In this document: positions 20,116 through 29,095 of the stretch, one piece after another
Position numbering within the stretch: the stretch's first letter is position 1
Layout of the letters: each line of letters opens with the position of its first letter
Source of the DNA: Vibrio variabilis
GTDB lineage: Bacteria > Pseudomonadota > Gammaproteobacteria > Enterobacterales > Vibrionaceae
NCBI RefSeq assembly: GCF_003263785.1
Contig: NZ_JYJK01000084.1
Location: 1-64,000, forward strand
DNA: 64,000 nucleotides
Direction: 5' to 3'
Notes under the pieces: generated by a model
The model's input: only the letters and a program-made list of their open reading frames with translations
Told to the model about the DNA's origin: nothing
Database searches by the model: none
Translations under genes and position numbers: made by a program

Positions 20116-21279
20116 TTAGTTTTGTGTTACTGTCACGACATTGTAATCCGCGTTCCAACCATAAACGTCAGAGTGGTCGTTTGTGTTTTGCGTGACATAG
20201 ACTTGATTGTAATCACTACCCCAATCTAGTTCTACGTCTGACCAAGAGTCATTACCCGTTTGAGTTGTCTCGACAATATTATCATCACTGCGATCATCAA
20301 TACGGACTCGAGAGTCATTATAGCTACCCGATTGCATGATGCTTACCATGTTACGATCACTCCAGTCATCGATATCCACTTCTGCATCATTATCGTTACC
20401 TGATACATTAACGTAGACACTGTTGTCGTAGCTATCATCGTCGATGTCGACGTCGATGTCGTTGTCATCGCCTGATACATTTGCCAATACTTGGTTATCA
20501 TCGCTGCGATCATCAATTTTAACGTCAACATCGTTGTCATTGCCGCTAGCAGTAATATCAACTTGGTTATCATCACTGCGGTCGTCAAATTCTACCTCGA
20601 TGTCATTGTCGGCACCGCTGACAAATACCGTTGCTTCATTTCGATCGCTACCGTCGGTGGCTTTAACATCAATATCGTTATCGTCTGCGCCTGCACCACT
20701 CAACGTGACCGTCACGTTGTTGTTAAAGGCTTCTAGGTCAATATCAACTTCATTATCGTCCCCGCCACCTAACACAAAGACTGAAGCGTCATGTGCATCA
20801 CCATCTTGCTTGATGGTAAACTCATTATCTGTTGCTCGACCGCCAGCCACTCTGATATAGGCTTCATGACGATCGCCATACTGTGCGATCTCGGCGTCAT
20901 TATTGTCATGACGAGACAAAGAGGAGCTCGGAGAATCGAAATGAACAAACGCTCTGTTCTCACCATCAGGACCTGGACGATTTCCCGTTGTTGCGTCATT
21001 ACTCTGATAGATATCAATCAAACTGTTATCGTTATCAGCCAATTGAACTTTGACTGCACTACCATTTGTAATCCCAGTACTGTTCTGTTCAATCGTGATG
21101 GTATTGTCTGACGCATCTACCATGTCTGTATCTTGTACATTGTCTGGCGCATTACTCAACAAACTAGTGATATCACCATCACCGACAACTTCATTATCTA
21201 ACGTTAGATTAAGTGCAGCATGTGAATAAAAAGACGTGACAGCAAGTGCACTGATTACACCAATTGCTACTTTTTTCAT
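20116..21279 (-). CDS. csgA: Large Asp/Asn-rich curlin-like fibre subunit (CsgA position)
   Basis: 387 residues with a signal peptide (ends SHA-ALNLT). From about residue 150 the protein is built of 24-residue units of the type DDRSDDNQV-x4-SGNDNDVDV, each probably two 12-residue strand-turn arms. The C-terminal units drift to classic curlin form (YNQVYVTQ, YNVVTVTQN). Asn and Ser-Gly take the place of most of the Gln/Asn ladder of E. coli CsgA, and Asp-x-Asp runs make it extremely acidic. It is over twice the usual CsgA length (about 150). It follows the csgB-like gene and faces csgEFG. Probable major curli subunit, possibly Ca-binding. Confidence 0.8.
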   Translation of the reverse strand: MKKVAIGVISALAVTSFYSHAALNLTLDNEVVGDGDITSLLSNAPDNVQDTDMVDASDNTITIEQNSTGITNGSAVKVQLADNDNSLIDIYQSNDATTGNRPGPDGENRAFVHFDSPSSSLSRHDNNDAEIAQYGDRHEAYIRVAGGRATDNEFTIKQDGDAHDASVFVLGGGDDNEVDIDLEAFNNNVTVTLSGAGADDNDIDVKATDGSDRNEATVFVSGADNDIEVEFDDRSDDNQVDITASGNDNDVDVKIDDRSDDNQVLANVSGDDNDIDVDIDDDSYDNSVYVNVSGNDNDAEVDIDDWSDRNMVSIMQSGSYNDSRVRIDDRSDDNIVETTQTGNDSWSDVELDWGSDYNQVYVTQNTNDHSDVYGWNADYNVVTVTQN

Positions 21280-21315
21280 GACGTAATTTCCTTATATTTC
21301 CTGATAGTCGACTGT

Positions 21316-21334
21316 CTGCCTCAAACCGAGGCAG
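21316..21334 (-). terminator. Hairpin between the csgB-like and csgA-like genes
   Basis: CTGCCTC-AAACC-GAGGCAG 7-bp stem in the 100-base gap, with a second weaker hairpin and T5 at 21341-21356. May set the csgA:csgB ratio or protect the csgA message. Confidence 0.5.
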
Positions 21335-21379
21335 CATTGCAAAAAGAGGCGCTTACGCTCCACTCAGTGCAATCCGTTT

Positions 21380-21997
21380 TTATTGGTTGACCTGAATATT
21401 GATATTGCTCGCCGGACTGATAAAGATACTGTCTCCACCCGTCTGGTTGATACCAATATCGGCTGCGCCAACCCTTCCTACCAACGCGACGTTACCCACG
21501 CCCTCTTGGTTAACACTGATGCTGCTGCCACCCAGACTTACCTGGCCGATCGCAGCACGATTTAAATGACCTTCTTGAACGATTACAGCTTCATTACCAA
21601 CACCATAAGAGGCGATCTCAGCACGATTACCCACACCAGACTGCCTGACGATTGCAATATTCGCTCTGCCTTGTTGAGTCACCTTCGCTCCGTTCCTGTA
21701 GCCCTGTTGCGTCACCTTCGCCTTATTTCCAGCCTCCACCCCTCGACTATTTTGAACAATGGTTGCTCGAGACAAAGTAGCGTTGGTTATATTGACTTCG
21801 GAATAATTATCTAAGTCTCCACCCATATATGACAGCTCTTGAAGTTCATTTTCTATTCCTTTACCCTCCATGCCGTATAAAAAATCACCCACACCAAGAT
21901 CATTTGATGCCAAAGTGACGCAAGATAAAGACGCTAATGTTGTACAGATTAAAACATTCTTAATTACTGAACGACATTTACTAGTTTCAATATTCAT
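21380..21997 (-). CDS. csgB: Curlin-repeat protein, CsgB-like nucleator
   Basis: About 205 residues from ATG 21997 (M-N-I-E-T-S-K; an upstream GTG-type start is less likely). Signal peptide region ends near TLASND. From about residue 80 come curlin repeats of 11-12 residues: N-K-A-K-V-T-Q-Q-G, N-G-A-K-V-T-Q-Q-G, N-I-A-I-V-R-Q-S-G, N-R-A-E-I-A-S-Y-G, N-E-A-V-I-V-Q-E-G. The N-x-A-x-(I/V)-x-Q-x-G pattern is that of CsgA/CsgB. Less acidic than its partner and first in the operon, as csgB is in E. coli. Confidence 0.87.
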   Translation of the reverse strand: MNIETSKCRSVIKNVLICTTLASLSCVTLASNDLGVGDFLYGMEGKGIENELQELSYMGGDLDNYSEVNITNATLSRATIVQNSRGVEAGNKAKVTQQGYRNGAKVTQQGRANIAIVRQSGVGNRAEIASYGVGNEAVIVQEGHLNRAAIGQVSLGGSSISVNQEGVGNVALVGRVGAADIGINQTGGDSIFISPASNINIQVNQ

Positions 21998-22254
21998 CCT
22001 TACCACCTTTCCCATATCAAAGGTCTAAAGCGCCCTTGTGATTAAAGTCTATTCAGTGGCTAGTAAGATAACCATAAACTTATAATCAGTTATTAAAATG
22101 TTTACTTAACTCTAAAGCGTAAATTACCACCCAAAGCAAAACTATTTGTGTTAATAACTTCCTTTAACATCTAATCCTTAAGTTGATATAAAACTTTTCA
22201 TTCAGCACATAGACTTACTTCAAAGGATACGCTCACTATAGAAATGGATTTCAT
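21998..22254. promoter_or_regulatory. Divergent curli promoter region
   Basis: A 257-base AT-rich gap between csgBA and csgEFG. It should hold both promoters and any CsgD/VpsT-type sites, but I see no site I can name. Confidence 0.4.
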
Positions 22255-22833
22255 ATGTCGAGACTCAGTGCACGCCAATCAAAAACGGACGAGTTATTTA
22301 CTTACGTAAATCGCTCGCCTTCTAGGTTGTGCTCAATATTGACGACCGCTGTCTACTTGATTGCGTATTTGACCTCCTTCTGCCCCTTGGCGTCGGAGTC
22401 GAAAAATGTGAGTAAGGAAGAAGAAAAGCAGATAATCGAGGAGGCAATTCGACAACTTCAATCACCGAAGGGACAGCCTAGAGCCCCAAGCCCATTCGAA
22501 GATTTTAGTGAAGTGAGTGGGCTGATTGTCGATAGGACCATTACGCGCCTAGGGGAAGATTTCTACTTCTTCTTTTCGCAAAAGCTTAACGATAGGTACC
22601 CCAATTTTGAGGAAAATTTGACTGTTGTAGAGATCCCAACGGCCTTATCGGGAAGCATTATCGAGGTGAAGCATTCTAGAAAAGTGATTTTTAGAACCGC
22701 ATTGTCACCGGGTCGCAGGCAAGCACAAGACCGAGCGGGCGATGCGTTACGAGTGGTGGGCAATTATATGGTTCGCTGGGAGGCACAAAGGCTACTGCAA
22801 GACACTTACGACTTAGACCATGACGAATTTTAG
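22255..22833 (+). CDS. csgE: Curli secretion specificity factor CsgE
   Basis: 192 residues. N-terminal hydrophobic segment (about 26-46) as signal, preceded by an unusually long charged leader. The mature part has the CsgE signature: S-G-L-I-V-D-R-T-I-T-R-x-G-x-D-F-Y-F-F-F-S, N-L-T-V-V-E-I-P-T-A, V-I-F-R-T, and the C-terminal Y-D-L-D-H-D-E-F (E. coli CsgE ends G-D-L-A-H-D-E-F). CsgE caps the CsgG pore in the periplasm and delivers curlin. First gene of csgEFG. Confidence 0.93.
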   Translation: MSRLSARQSKTDELFTYVNRSPSRLCSILTTAVYLIAYLTSFCPLASESKNVSKEEEKQIIEEAIRQLQSPKGQPRAPSPFEDFSEVSGLIVDRTITRLGEDFYFFFSQKLNDRYPNFEENLTVVEIPTALSGSIIEVKHSRKVIFRTALSPGRRQAQDRAGDALRVVGNYMVRWEAQRLLQDTYDLDHDEF

Positions 22834-22843
22834 GGTGATAGAA

Positions 22844-23272
22844 ATGAGACACACAAGGAAATTTCTTTTGTTCGCTGCTTTATTGAGTTCTGGGGCAATT
22901 AACGCCACAGAATTAATATACACTCCAATAAACCCTAGTTTTGGAGGTAACCCACTCAATAGCACAATATTAATTAATCATGCTAATGCTATCAATGATT
23001 ACTCTGCTCCCAACAGTGGCAACGATTTTGGGTTTGAGTCTGAAACTGCACTCGACCGACTTGCAGAAAGGCTAGAATCTCAACTCATCAATCAACTATT
23101 TTCTGAAGTTGGAAATGGTAATTCAGGTCAACTTGAAACAGACAACTTCATTTTAAATATTGTTGACGGTGGTAATGGTGGTGTGACTATTCAATTGTTC
23201 GATAAAGCGACGGGTGAAAGCTCAGAAATATTAGTTTCTGGCATAAACCAGTTGGGAGATCTTAATTTGTAG
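22844..23272 (+). CDS. csgF: Curli assembly factor CsgF
   Basis: 142 residues from ATG 22844, chosen because its signal peptide (RKFLLFAALLSSGAINA) starts there; an in-frame ATG at 22820 inside csgE would add 8 polar residues. The mature N-terminus T-E-L-I-Y-T-P-I-N-P-S-F-G-G-N-P matches the conserved CsgF peptide that inserts in the CsgG channel. CsgF couples nucleation to the pore outside the cell. Confidence 0.93.
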   Translation: MRHTRKFLLFAALLSSGAINATELIYTPINPSFGGNPLNSTILINHANAINDYSAPNSGNDFGFESETALDRLAERLESQLINQLFSEVGNGNSGQLETDNFILNIVDGGNGGVTIQLFDKATGESSEILVSGINQLGDLNL

Positions 23273-23308
23273 TCAAGTGTAGTTAGAAAAATTTACAAGG
23301 AACGTATT

Positions 23309-24144
23309 ATGAAACCCATTGTTATATTAGCGATGTCCTTAATACTGGGCGGATGCGCTTATTCCCTCGATATTCCAGATACTGCCGCTGAACCCAAACT
23401 AATGCCGCGCGGCGCAACCTATTCGGACTTAACATCACTCCCTCGACCAACGGGCAAGATCATGGTGTCGGTCTATGATTTCAGAGACCAAACTGGACAA
23501 TACAAACCGCAACCAAACAGTAACTTCTCCACCGCGGTACCTCAAGGAGGGACTTCTCTTCTGACCACCTCTTTACTCGATTCCAATTGGTTTGTCCCTC
23601 TTGAGCGTGAAGGTCTCCAAAACCTGTTGACTGAGCGCAAGATCATCCGCGCAGCTCAAAAGAAAGAGTCCGTCGTTAACAATCATGGGACTGATTTATC
23701 ATCACTCAGTTCAGCCAATATTGTGATTGAAGGCGGCATTGTCGCCTACGATTCAAACATTCGTACTGGTGGGTAGGCGCTAAATACCTTGGGGTTGGTG
23801 CATCAGGGCAATATCGAACAGACCAAGTGACAGTGAACTTGAGAGCTGTCGACGTCAGAACAGGACGAGTACTGATTAGCGTCACCACCTCTAAAACCAT
23901 TTCTTCCCACGAAATTGGGCTGGGTGCGTTTAGGTTTATTGATTACAAGGAGTTATTGGAGGTCGAACTCGGCTACAGCAACAATGAGCCTGTCAATATC
24001 GCCATCATGTCCGCAATTGACGCAGCTGTGATTCATTTAATTGTCGAGGGAATGGAACGCGGTATGTGGTCATCACGAGAGGAAGGCGCGATGCAGCACC
24101 CAATCATTGAAAAGTACTCACAAGCAACCACTGAAATTCTTTGA
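23309..24144 (+). CDS. csgG: Curli export pore lipoprotein CsgG (frameshifted)
   Basis: About 278 residues after restoring one G near 23772 (homopolymer GGG for GGGG), which regenerates G-G-V-G-A-K-Y-L-G-V-G-A. Lipobox L-G-G-C (Cys about 16). Conserved CsgG segments: P-x-G-K-I-M-V-S-V-Y-D-F-R-D-Q-T-G-Q-Y-K-P, the FSTAVPQGG constriction loop, W-F-V-P-L-E-R-E-G-L-Q-N-L-L-T-E-R and F-R-F-I-D-Y-K-E-L-L-E. It forms the nonameric outer-membrane curlin channel. Last gene of csgEFG. Confidence 0.93.
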
Positions 24145-24172
24145 ATCCCCATCAACACAACAAGCAAGCAGC

Positions 24173-24218
24173 AAACAGGGCTACGCGGAAAAAGGAACTT
24201 ACCCGTGGCCCTGTTTTT
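24173..24218 (+). terminator. Terminator after csgG
   Basis: AAACAGGG(C) / (G)CCCTGTTT with an inner imperfect stem and T6. Confidence 0.75.
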
Positions 24219-24268
24219 TATCATATTAATTGTGACTGAGCATCCTAAGGTCATCTATGGCGAAAGCT

Positions 24269-24951
24269 CTACTCGATAAACTCATTAGAGGCGACGTTAT
24301 TTTTCACCCACAGTAGCGCTTGCAGGCGGTTTTTAACTTTTATCTTTTTGAATGCGTTGTGAAGGTGAGCTTTGACCGTATTTTCGCTCACAAACAGCGA
24401 ATCTGCTATCTCAGTATTGGAAGCACCATCTCCAAGAAGTTTTATGATCTGCTGTTCACGTTTGGTCAATTTAGTGTAATAGGGGCTGGTCTTTGCGCAC
24501 TGTCTACGTCGGTAAAAATGGACATACTCATACACGAGTTTGCGGCTCATCCACAGCTCACCATCGAGAATGCGCTCAAAGCCATGGATTAGGGTGTCTA
24601 ATGTGTCGGTCTCGTAGAAGACGCCAACCAGATTTTGCCAGCGTAACATCTCGGCATGAGCTAGGTTATCGGGAGAATTGAGCAAGATCTCTTTACAGGG
24701 CTTTTCATTACCCTCGACACGCTCCAGATACGTATTGATGTTACTTCGCCCCACTGCGGCGAAATCAATGACTATGTAATCCGAATCATGACAAAGAGAG
24801 CCATTACGGCTCTCGCTCATCTGTTCGGGAAAAACCAAACGTATTTCTAACGGCAACTTCGCTTCCAACGATTCCTTCAGCAAGTTAGATTGAAGCTATT
24901 TCCTGCCAACAATATTGCATTGCTACGGGTGGCTTGCTTGTCATTGGGCAT
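24269..24951 (-). CDS. CsgD/VpsT-type LuxR regulator, copy 1 (frameshifted near its start)
   Basis: C-terminal LuxR helix-turn-helix: L-T-K-R-E-Q-Q-I-I-K-L-L-G-D-G-A-S-N-T-E-I-A-D-S-L-F with V-S-E-N-T-V-K-A-H-L. The receiver-like N-terminal domain carries E-L-W-M-S-R, the W[FLM][TS]R motif by which VpsT binds c-di-GMP. The reading frame seems to start at 24883, but upstream codons from ATG 24951 (M-P-N-D-K-Q-A-T-R-S-N-A-I-L-L-A-G-N) match the paralogue and rejoin after one missing base near 24893. So the full protein is about 227 residues. Convergent with csgG; likely controls the curli operons. Confidence 0.85.
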
Positions 24952-25104
24952 CGCAGACTCCTTTCATCGTATCCATACTTGCTCAACCACTCTCTGAGTA
25001 TAACAAAGGATTCGCAGTGCGACGGGTAACATAGTCGCACTGAGTGAAAGATTGAGCTGTACATTCAGATTGTTAGAGTTTGTTTCTCAATTTTGAGAAT
25101 CGCA

Positions 25105-25782
25105 CTAGGTTACATATTCCCTAGCGGCGATGTTGTTCTTCGCCCAGATCAAAGCTTGCACGCGGTTGGTCACGTGGAGCTTTTTAAAGGTGTTGTGCAG
25201 GTGAGCCTTAACGGTATTTTCACTGACGAACAAAGCTTCTGCAATTTCGATATTCGAGGCACCATCCCCCAACATCTTGATGATCTGTTGCTCACGCTTA
25301 GTTAGGGTTGTGAAGCTGGCACTCGTTGAGGAGCAGAATCGTTCTCGATAAAAAGTGACATATTCGTGAAGTAATTTTCTACTCATCCACATTTCACCTT
25401 CTAAGATACAGCGGAAGCCCTTGATGAGCTTATTCATATCATCATTAATGTAAAAAATACCGACAAGGTTTTGCCATTTTAGTAGCTCACTTTGCCTCAC
25501 GCCGGGGCTGGCGTTAATCAGCACTTCTTTTGCCTGACTACACAATGCGGGTTTGATGCCCTGATATCGCTCTAACTGATTTGAACTCAGCGTGGATTGA
25601 TCAATGACGACAACATCTGCGCCGCGAAGAGCGGATTGATGTTGATGATTAAGCCTGTCTGGAGTGCACAACTGAATGCTGATCTCCAAGTTTTGTTCAA
25701 CAACGTCTTTAAGTAGGCATGATTGAAGCGTGTTTGCTGCCAACAATACCACACGTTGACTCTGGTTCTGAGCCGGTTTCAT
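25105..25782 (-). CDS. CsgD/VpsT-type LuxR regulator, copy 2
   Basis: 225 residues, an intact close paralogue of the gene at 24269 (same G-D-G-A-S-N-x-E-I-A helix-turn-helix and the same W-Q-N-L-V-G block). It holds W-M-S-R at residues 132-135, the position of the c-di-GMP motif in VpsT. It has its own 337-base upstream region, so the two copies are probably separate transcription units. Like CsgD and VpsT it lacks a normal phosphorylation pocket. Probable activator of curli or matrix genes in response to c-di-GMP. Confidence 0.87.
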   Translation of the reverse strand: MKPAQNQSQRVVLLAANTLQSCLLKDVVEQNLEISIQLCTPDRLNHQHQSALRGADVVVIDQSTLSSNQLERYQGIKPALCSQAKEVLINASPGVRQSELLKWQNLVGIFYINDDMNKLIKGFRCILEGEMWMSRKLLHEYVTFYRERFCSSTSASFTTLTKREQQIIKMLGDGASNIEIAEALFVSENTVKAHLHNTFKKLHVTNRVQALIWAKNNIAAREYVT

Positions 25783-26119
25783 ATATCACTCCATGTGATT
25801 CGTCTAATTATTGTGATTCTTTCCTACTGCTTACAAGTTAATAAATAAAACCTACACAGCATGATCGTCAAGTTGATCTCCATCACAATGAAACGCATTA
25901 CATTTTTTAAGTTGATGAGAAACAGTTGGTTATCGATTCGTCTCAATAATGAGACATCGGTCAGAATAGGCAAAAATATCGACAATGCTAAACGATCGAA
26001 TAGACTTTATAAATCAGATAGTTCCAAAGTTTACCTATGAAATGTTGCGGTATTAGACAAGCTAACTCTCACAGTCGCTGCGGGCTGTGAGAGTACTGTT
26101 TCAGTGCAGAGAGAGGTTA
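25783..26119. other. Non-coding region upstream of csgD copy 2
   Basis: It contains a perfect 10-bp hairpin ACTCTCACAG / CTGTGAGAGT at 26065-26094 that may end the small gene at 26120, and AT-rich promoter sequence near 25790-25960. No other structure recognised. Confidence 0.5.
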
Positions 26120-26320
26120 TTAGTGAATTGGGGTCTGGTTGGTTTTGTTGAATTTGCCAAAATAGTGTTCTAGCACTTCCGGCGTCAACTTACCTTCCGC
26201 TTCTAGTCGCTTGAGCTCTGCCGCGATTTCGCGTTGCTCTTCAATCGATGGCAATGCCACTTCAGGCTCAGATTCTACTTGAGAAGCCATTTGCTCTAGC
26301 TCTTTCTCAAAATCGCTCAT
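26120..26320 (-). CDS. Small acidic helical protein (66 aa)
   Basis: From ATG 26320 (M-S-D-F-E-K-E-L-E-Q), chosen over an upstream start that adds MMRLII. Glu-rich, mostly helical, with no signal peptide: E-Q-R-E-I-A-A-E-L-K-R-L-E-A-E-G-K-L-T-P-E. No family recognised. A hairpin downstream (26065-26094) and a purine-rich site upstream support a real gene. Confidence 0.6.
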   Translation of the reverse strand: MSDFEKELEQMASQVESEPEVALPSIEEQREIAAELKRLEAEGKLTPEVLEHYFGKFNKTNQTPIH

Positions 26321-26566
26321 AATGATTAACCTCATCAATACTTGTAAACTGAGGTGATTGTACTTGTTTTAGTGGGCGTGTACCAACATTGCGTAGAACG
26401 CTCTACGCACCTGTTTGCTTTTGCATCGTTTTGCTCTTGAACTTTCCGATAAACAACCCAAAGTTATATATTCACAAAACAATGACCTAGAGTTTGGAAC
26501 TTTTCGCTCTTTAGCGTTTCTATGTTGTTATCTATGCGTTCGTAACTGCAATAAGGAATTTTCATC

Positions 26567-27521
26567 ATGCCAGCACAGTCTTTCCAACAACTACAACGTT
26601 ACTTGCAATCCCAAGTTATTGGTCAAGACAATCTAGTCATACAGCTGCTCATCGCCCTACTCGCCGATGGCCATATTTTGGTTGAAGGTCCTCCGGGGCT
26701 TGCAAAGACTCGTGCCGTAAAATCTCTGGCAGATTGCTTGAAGGCAGCTTTCATCGCGTGCAGTTTACGCCAGATCTTCTGCCTTCTGACCTCACAGGTA
26801 CTGATATTTACCGCCCTGAAACCGGTGAGTTTCAGTTTAAGCCAGGACCAATATTTCATTCATTAATCCTTGCCGATGAAGTAAACCGCGCGCCCGCAAA
26901 AGTGCAGGCGGCAATGCTAGAAGCCATGGCAGAGAAGCAAATCAGTGTGGGACAAACCACCTACGCCCTTCCTGAGCTATTTTTGGTGATGGCGACTCAA
27001 AACCCGATTGAACAAGAAGGTACGTACCCACTTCCAGAAGCGCAGCTTGATCGCTTTTTGCTGCACCTAGAAGTGGATTATCCAAACGAAGAGAGCGAAC
27101 TCGCGATTCTAAGACTCAACCGAGGGGAAGCTCAGGGAGAGCTCCAAAAGTTTGAAGGCAAAATCAGCCAAGAAACTCTCTTTAAAGCGCGCCAAGAGGT
27201 ACTGGCTATTCATATGGCGGATGCCATCGAACGTTATATCGTTCGCCTAGTGATGGCAACAAGGCAACCTGACACCTACAGCCAAAAGTTAGCGAACTGG
27301 GTAGAAATGGGGGTGAGTCCGAGAGCGACGATTGCCTAGATAGAGCGGCTCGTGCACACGCATGGCTCGCTGGCCGTGATTTCGTGAGCCCTGAAGATGT
27401 TCATCAAGTCATTTATCCAGTGCTTCGCCATCGTTTGCTGCTGAGTTACCAAGCTCAAGCAGAGGGGGTGACTGGGAATATTGTCATTGAAGAGCTTCTC
27501 AATACCGTGGCGTCGGCGTAA
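26567..27521 (+). CDS. MoxR-family AAA+ ATPase (two frameshifts)
   Basis: About 318 residues after adding single bases near 26737 and 27338. Walker A in VEGPPGLAKT, LPSDLTGTDIYRP, Walker B ILADEVNRA, sensor 1 in MATQNPIEQEGTYPLPEAQLDRF, and the sensor-2/winged end S-P-R-A-T-I-A-L-D-R-A-A-R-A. First gene of the operon MoxR-DUF58-DUF4381-VWA-VWA/TPR-BatD, which in other bacteria acts as an envelope-stress or metal-insertion chaperone with VWA partners. Confidence 0.9.
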
Positions 27522-27555
27522 TGGGTAAGAACGTTAGAGGCTTTAGGGGCGCGAT

Positions 27556-28578
27556 ATGTTGAATCTGCTCAAATCATTGTCTCGTGGAATATCTAAAAGC
27601 CACGCACCTAAAGATACACTTGCGCAGCTTATCGAAGACGGAAAACTTCCAAAGGCAACCAATGGCGTCACGGTCTCCATCGAAGAGTTGTGTTTCTATC
27701 AAACACACAGCCAGCGTTGGCAGCCACCAGCGAAAAGTATTTGGTCTCAACTCAATGGTGCTCACGCGAGTCCTAGAAAAGGGCGAGGCATGACATTTTC
27801 TGAGGTAAGACAATATCAAGCGGGGGACGACGTTCGCCAAATCGACTGGCGAGTGACAGCGCGCACCGGCAAAGTACACACTAAACTGTTTACGGAAGAA
27901 CGTGAGCGCCCGGTTGTCCTGTTTGTAGACTTAACCGCAAGTATGCTCACGGGGACAAGGCTTCTGCTCAAATCGGTACAGCAATGCCATTTAGCGGCGC
28001 TGTTGGCGTTTGTTGTGCTCAGCAGTAAAGATCGTGTGGGAGCAGTGATCAGAGTTGGCTCAGAACTCATCGAAATTAAACCCTCTAGTTCTCGCAAGTC
28101 AGTCATGCGTTTACTGAGTCAGTTGTGCGAACAACATAACCGCTTTTTACAACAGAAACCGTTGTTGAAAGATGAATCGCGCACCGATCCCTTGAGCGCT
28201 CAAAGCGATCCGTTCAATGTCCTAAGCAATCTATGTAAAAAAGGGAGCGAGGTGATTATTCTCAGTGATTTTTCCGAGTTAAGTGCACCTCAGATCCAAG
28301 CTCTCACCCGTTTAGCGCAGCATAATCGAGTGAGAGCCGTGCAAATCTTTGACCCTATTGAAACTGGGCAAACTCACGCTCGGGGGACTCAGAAAGTCAT
28401 CGGAAAGCACCAAGAGCTCTCGCTCGACTTTTCAAGTGCAGGTGTTAAAAGCCATATTGCCGACGTCTTTGACGCTCAAAACCAGCAGCTAGCCACTCAA
28501 CTATCGAAAAGCGGTATCGCTCTATCGCTGATTTCAAGTGGTAGCCCGCTGCTTTCTCAACTTATTCGTTTTAATTAG
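27556..28578 (+). CDS. DUF58 domain protein of the MoxR/Bat operon
   Basis: 340 residues. It carries the DUF58 signature F-S-E-V-R-Q-Y-Q-A-G-D-D-V-R-Q-I-D-W and V-V-L-F-V-D-L-T-A-S-M, a VWA-like fold with a partial MIDAS. No signal peptide or membrane helix is evident. It follows moxR by 34 bases. Confidence 0.88.
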   Translation: MLNLLKSLSRGISKSHAPKDTLAQLIEDGKLPKATNGVTVSIEELCFYQTHSQRWQPPAKSIWSQLNGAHASPRKGRGMTFSEVRQYQAGDDVRQIDWRVTARTGKVHTKLFTEERERPVVLFVDLTASMLTGTRLLLKSVQQCHLAALLAFVVLSSKDRVGAVIRVGSELIEIKPSSSRKSVMRLLSQLCEQHNRFLQQKPLLKDESRTDPLSAQSDPFNVLSNLCKKGSEVIILSDFSELSAPQIQALTRLAQHNRVRAVQIFDPIETGQTHARGTQKVIGKHQELSLDFSSAGVKSHIADVFDAQNQQLATQLSKSGIALSLISSGSPLLSQLIRFN

Positions 28579-28588
28579 TACCATTATT

Positions 28589-29095
28589 ATGAACGCATCA
28601 ACGCAAACTCACCCACTCCCCTTAAAGCCATTGCACCTACCTGAAGCTCCAGGGGTTTGGCCACTTCCATGGGGTTACTGGGCACTGCTCGCGACAGTTA
28701 TCATTACGGCTTTGCTTTTAGTTTGGCTTACACGCCACTACACACGCAAAGCGCGGGCTAAAAAGGCTGCCATTAAACTTATTGGAACCCATTCTAGCTC
28801 TTCGCCTTCCGCGGCAATAGAGATCGTTAGGCAAGCCGCTCTCAGTTATTTTCCTCGTGAGGATATTGCCAAACTGAGTGGTAAGCAGTGGCTAGCGTTT
28901 CTTGATTCTCAGCTCGATGATCCTCGATTTAAAGCGAAGGACTCACAGTGGCAACACGCACTCTACCGTAAAGCTGACAGCAGCAATGGCGCAGACAGTC
29001 AAGATACGGACAATGCACTCGTGAACGATTGCCTTCATTGGGTAGAGCATGCCCTTCCCCCTAAACGTAAGTTCAGAAATTGGAAGCAATCATGA
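28589..29095 (+). CDS. DUF4381 membrane protein of the Bat operon
   Basis: 168 residues from ATG 28589. Proline-rich start L-P-L-K-P-L-H-L-P-E-A-P-G-V-W-P-L-P-W-G, the DUF4381 hallmark, then a single membrane helix (WALLATVIITALLLVWL) and a cytoplasmic helical domain. Starts 10 bases after the DUF58 gene and overlaps the next gene by four (ATGA). Confidence 0.85.
   Translation: MNASTQTHPLPLKPLHLPEAPGVWPLPWGYWALLATVIITALLLVWLTRHYTRKARAKKAAIKLIGTHSSSSPSAAIEIVRQAALSYFPREDIAKLSGKQWLAFLDSQLDDPRFKAKDSQWQHALYRKADSSNGADSQDTDNALVNDCLHWVEHALPPKRKFRNWKQS

Noticed and set aside
20444..20860. Long plus-strand frame inside the csgA-like gene
   Set aside because: Mirror of the Asp-rich repeats; no start signals, and the curlin frame has a signal peptide and operon context.
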